From: Alphaproteobacteria bacterium
GTDB lineage: Bacteria; Pseudomonadota; Alphaproteobacteria; Rhizobiales; Aestuariivirgaceae
Direction: 5' to 3'
Length of the DNA stretch: 12,832 bases
Assembly: GCA_020441605.1 (NCBI GenBank)
Contig: JAGRLX010000371.1
Location: 1 to 12,832, forward strand
The first letter of the stretch is position 1. Each line of letters starts with the position of its first letter. The translations under genes and the position numbers were made by a program. Below are positions 1 through 7,513 of the stretch, piece after piece. The notes beneath the pieces were generated by a model. The model did not search any database, had not been told where the DNA came from, and saw only the letters and a program-made list of their open reading frames with translations.

Positions 1-1684
1 GGCCACGGAGACCTTTGCAGGCGCTCTTGAGATCCTGGCCCCGCCTCCACCGCTCAACTCCCCCACCATTCTGCGTTATGCAGGAGAGGGCGTGCCGGGT
101 GCCCTGCTAGGGACCTGGGATGAGGGCAGTGCCACGATCCTGAGCGTCATCATTCCGGCTGGAGACATCGCCGCAACGCTTGGAAAAGACGATGCCTTGC
201 AGTCCGACGGGACCGGACACTGGACACTCGCGCTGTCGCAGGACCTTGCGCCCGGCCGCTACGACGTGACCGTGACCACCAGCGACGATGCCGATCGCGT
301 CGCTGCAGAGACTTTTGCCGGCGCCCTCGACATCAAGGCGCCGCCCCCACCGCCGCCACCGCCACTGCCTCCGCTGAAGGCCCCGACCATTGCGAGCTAC
401 TCGGGGATAGGCGCGCCGCGCGCCATGCTGGGCACCTGGGACGAAGGCAATGCCACAACCCTGAACGTCGCCGTTCCGGCAGCAGGGATCACCGCGGCAC
501 TTGGCCTGGATGATGTCCTGAAATCCGACGGGTCCGGACATTGGATACTTGCACTGCCGCAGGACCTTGCGCCCGGCCGCTACGACGTGACCGTGACCAC
601 CGGCGACGGCGCCGATCGAGTCGCCGCTGAGACCTTTGTAGGCGCGCTCGATATCAAGGCACCGCCGCCACCCCCGCCGCCGCTTAGGGCCCCGACCATT
701 GCGAGCTACGACGGGATCGGCGTGCCCCGCGCCCTCCTGGGGACATGGGACGAAGGCAATGCCACGACACTGAACGTCGCCGTTCCGGCAGCAGGGATCA
801 CTGCGGCGCTTGGCATGGACGAGGCGCTCAAATCCGACGGGTCCGGACATTGGATACTTGCACTGCCGCAGGATCTTGCGCCCGGACGCTACGACGTTGC
901 CGTGACCACCAGCGACGGTGCCGATCGGGTCGCGGCGGAAACTTTTGCCGGCGCACTGGATATCAAGGCACCGCCGCCGCCCCCGCCCCCACTGCCGCCC
1001 CTGAAAGCTCCGACCATTGCAAGCTACGACGGGATAGGTGTGCCCGTCGCCCTTCAGGGCACTTGGGACGAAGGCAATGCAACAACCCTGAACGTCGCCG
1101 TTCCGGGGGTGGGGATCGCCGCGGCGCTCGGAACGGACGATGTGCTGAAGTCCGACGGCTCCGGACATTGGTCACTCGAATTGCCGAAAGTCATGGCGCC
1201 CGGCCGTTACGACGTGACCGTGACCATGGGCGACGGCGCCGATCGAGTCGCCGCGGAGACCTTTGTGGGCGCACTCGAGATCAAGGCGCCACCACCTCCG
1301 CCGCCCCTGCCACCCTATGACTGTGCCGGTGTCTTGAACAAGGTCAGCGAGACATTCCCGATCCGCTTTGCCTTCGACCGGACCACGCTCGAATCGCCCT
1401 ATGATCTCTCCGTGAAACAGGCTGCGGCCGTATTGACCGATCCGCGCTGCAGCAAGTTCAACGCACGGATCGAAGGCCATGCCGACCGGTTGGGGGGAAG
1501 GCTCTACAATGAAGCGCTCGCCATTGCCCGAGCCCAGACCGTCTACGATCATCTCGTTGCCGCGGGCGTCGGGCCGGCGCGCCTGTCAATTGCCGGCAAG
1601 GGCAAGCGTTATCCGATCGTCACCGCTGACTCGGCCGAAGCCCGTTCAGTCAACCGCCGCGCCGTCATCACAATCGTGGAGTAG
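1..1684 (+). CDS. Repeat-rich OmpA-family surface protein (5' end outside window)
   Basis: The frame is open from the first full codon at base 2 to the TAG at 1682-1684, giving 560 visible residues with no upstream stop, so the true start lies outside the window. The GTG at 92 is an internal codon of a repeat. Visible parts are the tail of one repeat, four full repeats of 103-107 residues (59-1315), and a 122-residue C-terminal OmpA-like domain (1316-1681). That domain carries the peptidoglycan-binding signature: an EGHADRLGG segment with the binding Asp, and NRRAVITI with the binding Arg. Each repeat has a TWDEG motif, an SDGSGHW motif and a GRYDVTVT strand, resembling bacterial Ig-like beta domains, and ends in a run of 6-8 prolines. 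Two Cys flank the first part of the OmpA domain and could form a disulfide. Inference: an outer-membrane or periplasmic protein tied to the cell wall by its C-terminus, with the repeats as a stiff stalk or binding array. Two small membrane-protein genes follow closely. Confidence 0.88.
   Translation, partial: ATETFAGALEILAPPPPLNSPTILRYAGEGVPGALLGTWDEGSATILSVIIPAGDIAATLGKDDALQSDGTGHWTLALSQDLAPGRYDVTVTTSDDADRVAAETFAGALDIKAPPPPPPPPLPPLKAPTIASYSGIGAPRAMLGTWDEGNATTLNVAVPAAGITAALGLDDVLKSDGSGHWILALPQDLAPGRYDVTVTTGDGADRVAAETFVGALDIKAPPPPPPPLRAPTIASYDGIGVPRALLGTWDEGNATTLNVAVPAAGITAALGMDEALKSDGSGHWILALPQDLAPGRYDVAVTTSDGADRVAAETFAGALDIKAPPPPPPPLPPLKAPTIASYDGIGVPVALQGTWDEGNATTLNVAVPGVGIAAALGTDDVLKSDGSGHWSLELPKVMAPGRYDVTVTMGDGADRVAAETFVGALEIKAPPPPPPLPPYDCAGVLNKVSETFPIRFAFDRTTLESPYDLSVKQAAAVLTDPRCSKFNARIEGHADRLGGRLYNEALAIARAQTVYDHLVAAGVGPARLSIAGKGKRYPIVTADSAEARSVNRRAVITIVE
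59..1315 (+). repeat. Four in-frame tandem repeats (103-107 codons) with polyproline linkers
   Basis: Units start at 59, 380, 689 and 1007, and the last ends at 1315. Their lengths are 321, 309, 318 and 309 bases, all multiples of three. Each begins with (A/S)PTI and ends with a proline run of 8, 7, 7 and 6 residues; units 1 and 3 add LPPLK. Units 2 and 3 share long nearly identical DNA stretches, for example around 541-600 and 850-910. Unit 1 is more diverged and lacks the NATTLNVAVP form. The bases before 59 are the end of a further unit, so the array continues upstream. The pattern fits amplification and homogenisation by recombination. Confidence 0.9.
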
Positions 1685-1687
1685 GAG
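1683..1687 (+). promoter_or_regulatory. Ribosome binding site of the 41-residue ORF
   Basis: AGGAG overlaps the stop codon of the OmpA-like gene and lies six bases before the ATG at 1694. This good Shine-Dalgarno match supports translation of an ORF short enough to be missed by length cut-offs. Confidence 0.6.
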
Positions 1688-1693
1688 ATAGCC

Positions 1694-1819
1694 ATGACCG
1701 ACATCTTCAATTTTCACGACACATTCTACGTGGTGACCAGCAATTGGTTCTGGATGCTCGTCGCTCTGGGCCTGGGCATCTGGTTCGGCTGGGCCACCAG
1801 CGCGCCGGACAAGAATTGA
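1694..1819 (+). CDS. 41-residue single-pass membrane protein, unknown function
   Basis: This is a short ORF from ATG 1694 to TGA 1817-1819, starting nine bases after the OmpA-like stop and ending ten bases before the next ATG. The N-terminal part (about 1-16) is polar and aromatic with one His and two Asp. Residues about 18-35 form one hydrophobic helix rich in Trp, Phe and Gly (NWFWMLVALGLGIWFGW). The end, SAPDKN, is short and polar. A good ribosome binding site and tight fit between two genes argue that it is real. I recognise no family. By position it may partner the OmpA-like protein or the membrane-anchored H3TH protein. Its membrane orientation cannot be settled from sequence alone. Confidence 0.62.
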   Translation: MTDIFNFHDTFYVVTSNWFWMLVALGLGIWFGWATSAPDKN

Positions 1820-1829
1820 GGAGGCCGAA

Positions 1830-2405
1830 ATGACCCACTATGTGATCGAATTGGCCCTCTGGATCTTTGTCGTCTACATCATCGGTTGCATCATCGGATA
1901 TCTGTTGCGCCGCATGTTCGGATCCCACACCGTTCAGGACCGTGCTGCAGCACCCGTGATCTCGACGGCGCCATCCATGGCGCCGGTGGAGAGCCAGGCT
2001 GCGGCACCAGCCACCTTGGCCGAGCCTGCTGCTTCTGGCGATGCGATTCAAGATGCGGTGACGGCTATTCCGAGAATGGAGCGCCCCCGAGGGCTGGCCG
2101 AACCCCGGGAGGGCCAGGCCGACGACCTGCAGCGGATCAGCGGCATCGGTCCCAAGAATGAGAAGATCCTCCACAATCTCGGGGTCTTTCACTTCGATCA
2201 GATCGCAGCCTGGACCGCGGAGCAGGTCGAGTGGGTCGATGATCATCTCAAGTTCAACGGCCGCATCAGCCGTGAACATTGGATCTCACAGGCTAAGCTG
2301 CTGGCTGACGGCATGGAAGAGGAATTCACCCGTCTATACGGTAGCGGCGGAAAGAAGAACGACGATGGCTTGGCCGTATCTGGTGAGAAGACGCGCCGGA
2401 CCTGA
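1830..2405 (+). CDS. Membrane-anchored protein with C-terminal helix-hairpin-helix (H3TH-like) domain
   Basis: 191 residues, starting at ATG 1830 behind a strong GAGGAGG site (1818-1824). Residues about 7-27 form one membrane helix followed by Arg-Arg, which suggests an N-out, C-in anchor. Residues about 32-95 are an Ala/Pro-rich low-complexity linker. Residues 98-160 match the small helix-hairpin-helix domain known from proteins described as predicted 5' nuclease, flap-endonuclease-like H3TH (COG3743), and from C-terminal extensions of some alphaproteobacterial NuoE proteins. The hairpin is at ISGIGPKNEKIL, followed by FDQIAAWT and a REHWISQAK helix. No catalytic nuclease domain is present, so a binding or scaffolding role is more likely than cleavage. 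The tail is charged. It is the last gene of the left-hand cassette and converges on the hydrolase gene 36 bases away. Confidence 0.78.
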   Translation: MTHYVIELALWIFVVYIIGCIIGYLLRRMFGSHTVQDRAAAPVISTAPSMAPVESQAAAPATLAEPAASGDAIQDAVTAIPRMERPRGLAEPREGQADDLQRISGIGPKNEKILHNLGVFHFDQIAAWTAEQVEWVDDHLKFNGRISREHWISQAKLLADGMEEEFTRLYGSGGKKNDDGLAVSGEKTRRT

Positions 2406-2441
2406 ATGGCTTGGTGAGCTTCGGAGACAGGTGCAATCGTG

Positions 2442-3314
2442 TCAAGTGGCCCGAGAGTCGACGTCTGCGAGCCAGTGATCGATGGCGATAAGGCTCTCCG
2501 GCTCGTCGAGAAACGGGACGTGTCCACGATTGCGGACGGTCGTTGCCCGTGTCTGTGGGAGTTGGCGAACCATCTCTGCCACGGTTGCGGCGCTCAGCAG
2601 ATCCGAATGCTCGCCGCGCAGCACTGCGACCGGCAACCCCGCGAGCAGGTCGAATAATCCCCAAAGCTCCGGCGTCTTGCCATCCTCGATATCGGCCGCC
2701 GACGGGAATGTCGCGGTCAGACCCGCATCGTAGTCGGCGCGCGGAACACCATCGGCATCGCGGAAAACGCGGCGGGCGAAAACCAGCCATTCGGCCGGAG
2801 TCAGTGTCTCGAACCCTGGATTGGTGGCTTTCAGGGCAGCAACAGCGTCGTCCCAGCTTCCGAATTGCGGGTCGTTGCCGAGATAGGTCCGTATACGGAG
2901 CAGTCCGGCCTTGTCGATGCGCGGACCGATGTCATTGAATAGGACACCGGCCATTCGGTCCTTCGCGCGGGTTGCCATCACCATGGCGACGATGCCACCC
3001 CGCGACGTGCCGATGATGGCCGCGCGCTCGATGCCGAGAGTGTCGAGGAGCCGCAGCGTATCGGCGACTTCGACATCCGGACGGTAGGTCGTGGGGTCCG
3101 AGGCGTATTGCGATCGGCCCCGTCCGCGGAAATCCGGGCAGATCACCCGCCGGTCTTCGGCCAGCCGGCCGGCGATACTCTCGAAGTCCTTGGCGTTGCG
3201 GGTTAGTCCCGGGAGACACAACAGTGCGACGCGCGTAGCCTCCACAGGACCGTGGTCGCGGGCATGGAGCCGCAGGCCGTCCTCGGAGAGAAAGGTGACG
3301 TCGCGGTGCTGCAC
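2442..3314 (-). CDS. Alpha/beta-fold hydrolase
   Basis: About 290 residues if started at GTG 3314, four bases after the lytic transglycosylase stop. An alternative TTG at 3332 gives 296 residues and overlaps that gene by 14 bases. Neither start has a strong Shine-Dalgarno sequence; I prefer the GTG. Fold marks in order: a CLPGL oxyanion region (about residues 33-37), CPDFRGRGRS after strand 4, the nucleophile elbow GTSRGG (Ser about 104), an acid candidate in RGEHSDLL (Asp about 238), and the catalytic His in NRGHVPFLDEP (about 265). The triad therefore looks intact. The family includes esterases, lactonases, haloperoxidase-like enzymes and C-C hydrolases; the substrate cannot be told from sequence. 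No signal peptide is seen, so it is probably cytoplasmic. It lies immediately downstream of the transglycosylase and is probably translated from the same mRNA. Confidence 0.85.
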   Translation of the reverse strand: MQHRDVTFLSEDGLRLHARDHGPVEATRVALLCLPGLTRNAKDFESIAGRLAEDRRVICPDFRGRGRSQYASDPTTYRPDVEVADTLRLLDTLGIERAAIIGTSRGGIVAMVMATRAKDRMAGVLFNDIGPRIDKAGLLRIRTYLGNDPQFGSWDDAVAALKATNPGFETLTPAEWLVFARRVFRDADGVPRADYDAGLTATFPSAADIEDGKTPELWGLFDLLAGLPVAVLRGEHSDLLSAATVAEMVRQLPQTRATTVRNRGHVPFLDEPESLIAIDHWLADVDSRAT

Positions 3315-3318
3315 CGAA

Positions 3319-5433
3319 CTACTCGCAGGCAATCAGATCGGCGATGCTGGCCTTGTCGCAACCCTTCAGAGCTTCCTCGACCCGCTCGGTCGCCGAGACA
3401 TTGATCGAGTCGACAGTGGCGCCGCGCGACAGGTCGGCCGTCATCGGACGCACGGTTTTCGGCGCCAGCCGTGACCGGTAGATATGAAGGTTTTGGAGAA
3501 CCTTCTGCACGTAGTTGCGGGTCTCATGAAAGGGAATGGACTCGACCCAATCGATCGGGTCGATTTCGCCTGTGCGCAGATCGCCATATTCTTCGACCCA
3601 TTCGCGCGAACGCCGTGGCCCGGCATTGTAGGCCACGAGGGTCAAGACATAGGACCCGCCATGGTCGGCGATGAGATCGCCCAGATGGGCCGCGCCCAAC
3701 ATGACATTGAAGGACGGGTCGCGGGTGAGGATGCCATCGCGGTATTTCAGGCCATACTGCCTGGTGATCATCTTGGCCGTGCCGGGCATGATCTGCATCA
3801 GGCCCTGGGCGCCGACCTTGCTGCCGGCCGTCGGATTGAATTCGCTCTCTTGGCGCGACAGGGCGAAGACCAGCGGCGACTCCACCGGCTTGCCGATCTT
3901 CTTCCAGTCTGGAAGCGCCCGGATCGGATAGCCCCACGCGTCGATATCGAGATTGCGTTGGGCGGCGGCTTTGGCGAGTCGGACCGCCATATAGGCACCA
4001 CCTTCGTCCCACGCCACGCTGGCCGCGGCGTTCATCTCGTCGATGCTGTCGAAGCGGTTGGCGAAAGCCCAGAGGAACATGTAGAGGTCGTTCTGCCGCC
4101 CGGCCTCCGATACCATCTTGAAGGCCCGGACAACTTCGTCCTTGTCCACTCGGGCGCGGGCCTTGGCTGAGGCCTCGCCGCTGGGAATCTCTTCGGGAAC
4201 CTTGCCCAACCCGATTTTCTCGCGGGCCAGCTGACCGTAATAGATCGTCGTGTACTGCGATGCTTCGCGATAGGCGCTCTTCGCTTCGGATTTCTTGCCC
4301 TGCGTCTCGAGGGCGCGCCCCATCCAGTAGTAGGCTCTGGCCTTTTCGGTCCGCGACTCGGCGACCTCGGCGAGCTTCTTGAAGTGCCTGTATCCGGTTC
4401 CGGCATCCTTCAGGTAGCGCAGCGCGATCCAGCCTGCGAGAAACTCGCCTTCGACCGCGCCATCGCCCTTGCTGAAGCCATGGGCCTTGGCGATCTGATA
4501 GCCGTACTTGGCGCTTTTGCGATTGGCTTTGCCGATTGAATGCCGGGCCACGATGCGCCGTTCGACCCACCAGGCTTCGGGATCACCCATGGCCGCGGGA
4601 TCGCCGGGGATCGAAGCCAGGATCGCGCGGGCCTTGCTGTAGTTTTCTGCCCGGCGGTAGTAGCGGGCCAGCGCATACTTGAGGGCCAGCTGCTCGCGCA
4701 TCGCCGATGGCAGCTTGGCATAGTCCTTGTCGGCACCAGACTTCCGGCGGATCAAGGCTTGGGCTACTGCCGCGGCCTTCTGATAATCCTTGGACAGCCG
4801 TTTTGCGGCGCGGACGGCGGCATTGGTCTCCTGGGCATAGATCAGCCGCCAGACCCGGCGCTTGTGATCGTCATCGCTCAGCACCTTGCCGAATTCGGAA
4901 ATGATGTCCTTTTCCAGCGACGGCGAAATCTCGGCGTTGAAGAAGGCCTTCTGGACGTATTTCCGCGCCGTTTCCCGGTCGCCGGAGACAAGCAGGGCGC
5001 GGGCAAAGGCCAGGGCGCCCTCTGGCGTGGTCGGCTGCCGCTTAGTGAAGTGCCTGGTCACCAGATCGGCCGGTTCCTGATTCACGTAAAGCGACTTTTC
5101 CGCCCTGGACAGCAGTGACTGCGAAAGCGGCCAGTTTGGAGCAGCGTCGAGGAAGGCCATGATGCGCGCATAGCCAGCTTCATTGGGCTTGTCGCGGAGA
5201 TAGATCAGTTCCACCAGCTTCTGGGCGGCGTCGTCCCCGGACCGCTGGGCGGCTTCGCCCGCCGCGGCATAGTCACCCTTGAAGGCGAGCTTCGCGGCTT
5301 CGACCGCCTTGGCCGAGACCTTGGGCGCCGCTACGGCGGCCGGGATGGCAACCGGGCTCAGGATGGCAACCGGTGCGACCGAGGCCGCCAGGGCGATCAA
5401 GGCGACGCGTACATACCCACTGATACTCTTCAT
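3319..5433 (-). CDS. slt: Soluble lytic murein transglycosylase (Slt family)
   Basis: 704 residues, starting at ATG 5433. Residues 1 to about 36 form a signal peptide: a Lys near the start, a long Ala/Val/Leu core, and a VAA-type cleavage site. A long alpha-helical region (about 40-500) with repeated A-A-K patterns matches the superhelical domain of Slt70-type enzymes. The C-terminal catalytic domain starts near residue 515 with the family motif SRQESEFNP; the catalytic Glu is about residue 529. GAQGLMQIMPGTA and VAYNAGPRR follow as the other hallmark motifs. The enzyme cleaves the MurNAc-GlcNAc bond in peptidoglycan, forming 1,6-anhydro ends, and acts in the periplasm. It diverges from dapA across a 184-base region. 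A close dapA neighbour is common in alphaproteobacteria as far as I recall. Confidence 0.95.
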   Translation of the reverse strand: MKSISGYVRVALIALAASVAPVAILSPVAIPAAVAAPKVSAKAVEAAKLAFKGDYAAAGEAAQRSGDDAAQKLVELIYLRDKPNEAGYARIMAFLDAAPNWPLSQSLLSRAEKSLYVNQEPADLVTRHFTKRQPTTPEGALAFARALLVSGDRETARKYVQKAFFNAEISPSLEKDIISEFGKVLSDDDHKRRVWRLIYAQETNAAVRAAKRLSKDYQKAAAVAQALIRRKSGADKDYAKLPSAMREQLALKYALARYYRRAENYSKARAILASIPGDPAAMGDPEAWWVERRIVARHSIGKANRKSAKYGYQIAKAHGFSKGDGAVEGEFLAGWIALRYLKDAGTGYRHFKKLAEVAESRTEKARAYYWMGRALETQGKKSEAKSAYREASQYTTIYYGQLAREKIGLGKVPEEIPSGEASAKARARVDKDEVVRAFKMVSEAGRQNDLYMFLWAFANRFDSIDEMNAAASVAWDEGGAYMAVRLAKAAAQRNLDIDAWGYPIRALPDWKKIGKPVESPLVFALSRQESEFNPTAGSKVGAQGLMQIMPGTAKMITRQYGLKYRDGILTRDPSFNVMLGAAHLGDLIADHGGSYVLTLVAYNAGPRRSREWVEEYGDLRTGEIDPIDWVESIPFHETRNYVQKVLQNLHIYRSRLAPKTVRPMTADLSRGATVDSINVSATERVEEALKGCDKASIADLIACE

Positions 5434-5514
5434 TGGTCTGGCAGAAGCTCCCTAACCATCGGGGCCTATAGGGCAAATGTGCCCATCATGTGGCTTGAAG
5501 TCCATTGCTAGCGC

Positions 5515-5543
5515 TTGCCCGCCTCGGCCCGAACGTCTATTGT
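5515..5543 (+). promoter_or_regulatory. Candidate sigma-70-type promoter for dapA-smpB
   Basis: TTGCCC (5515-5520) and TATTGT (5538-5543) are separated by 17 bases. Each matches the housekeeping consensus at 4 of 6 positions, and they lie about 75 bases before the dapA ATG. The surrounding 184 bases (5434-5617) between the divergent transglycosylase and dapA genes hold no further gene; the open frame running into dapA from 5477 is not DapA-like. This is a weak match and remains a prediction. Confidence 0.3.
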
Positions 5544-5617
5544 GCCGCGCCGATTGTGGATCGCGGCCTCGCTGTCCCAGTCTAGAGCGATTATGGTTTC
5601 CAAGAGATTACCGGAGA

Positions 5618-6505
5618 ATGCCCGTGGCCTTTCGTGGTTCGTTTCCTGCCTTGATCACCCCGATGAAGAATGGCGAGGTTGATGAGCAGGCCTTCCGCAA
5701 ATTCGTCAACTGGCAGATCGCCGAGGGCAGCCATGGCCTGGTGCCGGTCGGCACCACCGGCGAAAGCCCCACGGTGAACCCTGAGGAACACAAGCGCCTG
5801 GTCGAGATCTGCATCGAAGAAGCCAAGGGCCGGGTGCCGGTGATCGCCGGAACCGGATCGAACAGCACGTCCGAGGCGATCGAATATACCGTCCATGCCA
5901 AGGAGGCGGGCGCCGATGCCGCGCTGGTCGTCGTGCCCTATTACAACAAACCGACGCAGGACGGCCTCTATGCGCACTTCAAGGCCATTGCCGATGCCGT
6001 CGATATCCCGATCTTCGTCTACAACGTGCCGGGACGGACCGTAGCCAATATCTCGGTCGAGACATTGGCGCGCCTGTCGCGCGACTGCGGCAACATCATC
6101 GGCACCAAGGACGCCTCGGCCGACCTGACCCGGCCTTCACGGCAGCGCCTGGCTTCCGGCACCGATTTCGTCCAGTTGTCGGGTGAAGACGGAACGGCCC
6201 TCGCATTCAACGCCCATGGTGGCGTTGGCTGCATCTCGGTGACGGCCAACGTGGCGCCACGCCTCTGCTCGCAATTCCAGGAGGCAACCCTTAGGGGCGA
6301 TTTCGCCGAGGCGCTGAAGTTGCAGGACCGCCTGATGCCGCTGCATCATGCGCTCTTCGTCGAGACCAGCCCCGGTCCGGTGAAATATGCCGCAAGCCTG
6401 CTCGGCCTGTGCACCGCCGAGGCCCGGTTGCCGATGGTGCCGGTGACGGAATCGACCAAGACGGCCGTGCGCGATGCCATGGTTCACGCTGGGCTGCTGA
6501 ACTGA
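5618..6505 (+). CDS. dapA: 4-hydroxy-tetrahydrodipicolinate synthase
   Basis: 295 residues from ATG 5618. The frame is open further upstream, but those 47 codons are Cys/Arg/Pro-rich and unlike DapA, whereas [16 protein letters not shown] aligns with the usual N-terminus. A GGAG sits very close to the ATG (one base gap), so the ribosome binding site is not ideal. The enzyme condenses pyruvate with aspartate semialdehyde, the first committed step of diaminopimelate and lysine synthesis in the cytoplasm. Seen motifs: GTTGES (Thr46-Thr47), PYYNKPTQ (Tyr108/109), VYNVPGRT (Tyr135) and GTKDAS with the Schiff-base Lys164. Length is normal for the family. smpB starts one base after its stop, so the two are probably co-transcribed and translationally coupled. 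Confidence 0.96.
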   Translation: MPVAFRGSFPALITPMKNGEVDEQAFRKFVNWQIAEGSHGLVPVGTTGESPTVNPEEHKRLVEICIEEAKGRVPVIAGTGSNSTSEAIEYTVHAKEAGADAALVVVPYYNKPTQDGLYAHFKAIADAVDIPIFVYNVPGRTVANISVETLARLSRDCGNIIGTKDASADLTRPSRQRLASGTDFVQLSGEDGTALAFNAHGGVGCISVTANVAPRLCSQFQEATLRGDFAEALKLQDRLMPLHHALFVETSPGPVKYAASLLGLCTAEARLPMVPVTESTKTAVRDAMVHAGLLN

Positions 6506-6506
6506 A

Positions 6507-7004
6507 ATGTCATCAAAGAGCGGCGGCGCCAAGGCGTCGCGCAAGGAGGAGGGCATCAAGGTTGTCTCCGACAACCGCCGCGCCCGCTTTGACTACGAAA
6601 TCATCCAGACCTTCGAAGCCGGCATCGCGTTGACCGGCTCGGAGGTTAAGTCGCTGCGCACCGGCCACATGAATCTGGCCGAAGCCTATGCCGCGATGAA
6701 GGATGGCGAACTCTTCCTGATCAACTCGAACATTCCCGAGTATCGCGAGGCCAATCGCTTCAATCACGAACCCAAACGCCCGCGCAAGCTGCTGCTCCAC
6801 AAGAAGGAGATCGCCAAGCTGGCCAGCGGCGTGTTGCGCGAGGGCCTGACCATCGTGCCGCTCAAGATGTTCTTCAACCGCCGTGGCCGGGTGAAGGTCG
6901 ACATCGCGCTGGCCCGCGGCAAGAAGCTCCACGACAAGCGCGACGCCATCAAGGAACGGTCCTGGGACCGCGAGCGCGCCAGGCTGCTGCGGGAAAAAGG
7001 CTGA
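6507..7004 (+). CDS. smpB: SsrA (tmRNA)-binding protein SmpB
   Basis: 165 residues from ATG 6507, directly after dapA (TGA, one base, ATG). SmpB binds tmRNA and brings it to stalled ribosomes for trans-translation. Family motifs are clear: [10 protein letters not shown] near residue 23, [11 protein letters not shown], the NIPEY loop, [12 protein letters not shown], the [19 protein letters not shown] beta region (about 121-139), and a basic C-terminal tail with [14 protein letters not shown]. This tail forms the helix that mimics the codon-anticodon region in the ribosome. Length is normal. The tmRNA gene itself is not in this window. The next gene starts two bases after the stop. Confidence 0.97.
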   Translation: MSSKSGGAKASRKEEGIKVVSDNRRARFDYEIIQTFEAGIALTGSEVKSLRTGHMNLAEAYAAMKDGELFLINSNIPEYREANRFNHEPKRPRKLLLHKKEIAKLASGVLREGLTIVPLKMFFNRRGRVKVDIALARGKKLHDKRDAIKERSWDRERARLLREKG

Positions 7005-7006
7005 CG

Positions 7007-7513
7007 ATGGTTCACATGCAGCATCTGGTGGGCCGCCGCATGCCGGCTGTCGATCTCGAAGCGACCTCGGGCAGCCCGGTCAACCCGTCGAAGCTGCTGG
7101 GTCCGGCGGTCATCTTTTGCTATCCCTATACCGGCCGGCCGGGTTACGCTGATCCACCCCATTGGGACCATATCCCCGGTGCCCATGGGTCGACCAAGCA
7201 ATCTGTCGCTTATTCAGCGGCTTACGGAAGTTTTCGCAGACTTGGCGTGAAGTTGTTTGGCTTGAGCCTGCAGGATACCGAATGGCAGCGCGAGTTCGTC
7301 AAGCGAACCGGCCTGACCTTCCGTTTGCTCTCGGATACCGGTCGAGGCTTTTCCGGCCGGCTGGGACTTCCACTGTTCGAAACCGGCGGGGTTGACTATC
7401 TGCAGCGCCTCACCATCGTAGCCAATGACGGGATCATTACCAAACTGCGCTATCCGGTTCCCGATCCGGAGGCCGATGCGTCTGAAGTCCTGGAGCTGGT
7501 TCAGGCGAGATAG
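7007..7513 (+). CDS. Peroxiredoxin-fold protein lacking the usual catalytic cysteines
   Basis: 168 residues from ATG 7007, two bases after smpB; an in-frame ATG at 7016 is a second candidate. The fold is recognisable as AhpC/TSA (thioredoxin-like): a GRRMPAVDLEAT start, a VIFCYPYTGRPG strand, GLSLQDTEWQREF, LLSDTGRGFSGRLGLP and RLTIVANDGIITKLRYP. In the relatives I remember, the IPGA-x-G segment continues as C-T-P-Q-S-C with the peroxidatic Cys. Here it reads GSTKQSV, with Ser62 and Val67 in the two Cys positions. The only Cys in the protein is Cys38, in a different place on the strand. Inference: it is unlikely to reduce peroxides by the standard mechanism and may be a binding, chaperone or regulatory relative. 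It ends by overlapping the oppositely oriented uracil-DNA glycosylase gene by 13 bases. Confidence 0.8.
   Translation: MVHMQHLVGRRMPAVDLEATSGSPVNPSKLLGPAVIFCYPYTGRPGYADPPHWDHIPGAHGSTKQSVAYSAAYGSFRRLGVKLFGLSLQDTEWQREFVKRTGLTFRLLSDTGRGFSGRLGLPLFETGGVDYLQRLTIVANDGIITKLRYPVPDPEADASEVLELVQAR

Noticed and set aside
107..1168. Long minus-strand ORF of 353 codons opposite the repeat array
   Set aside because: It mirrors the repeat periodicity of the plus-strand gene and is Arg/Gly/His-rich without a recognisable domain; it is a shadow of high-GC repeated coding DNA.
3524..4570. 348-codon minus-strand ORF inside the transglycosylase gene
   Set aside because: It is a different frame of the same strand as a clear Slt gene and has the Arg-rich composition of a shifted frame.
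5452..5459. CTAACCAT, a CtrA half-site-like string before the transglycosylase gene
   Set aside because: No second half-site exists at the required seven-base spacing.
5471..5484. Small hairpin GGGCA-aatg-TGCCC in the slt-dapA divergent region
   Set aside because: A five-base-pair stem without a T-run or known operator pattern is expected by chance in such DNA.
5477..5617. 47-codon extension of dapA upstream of ATG 5618
   Set aside because: The residues are Cys/Arg/Pro-rich, unlike any DapA N-terminus, and the region contains the likely promoter.
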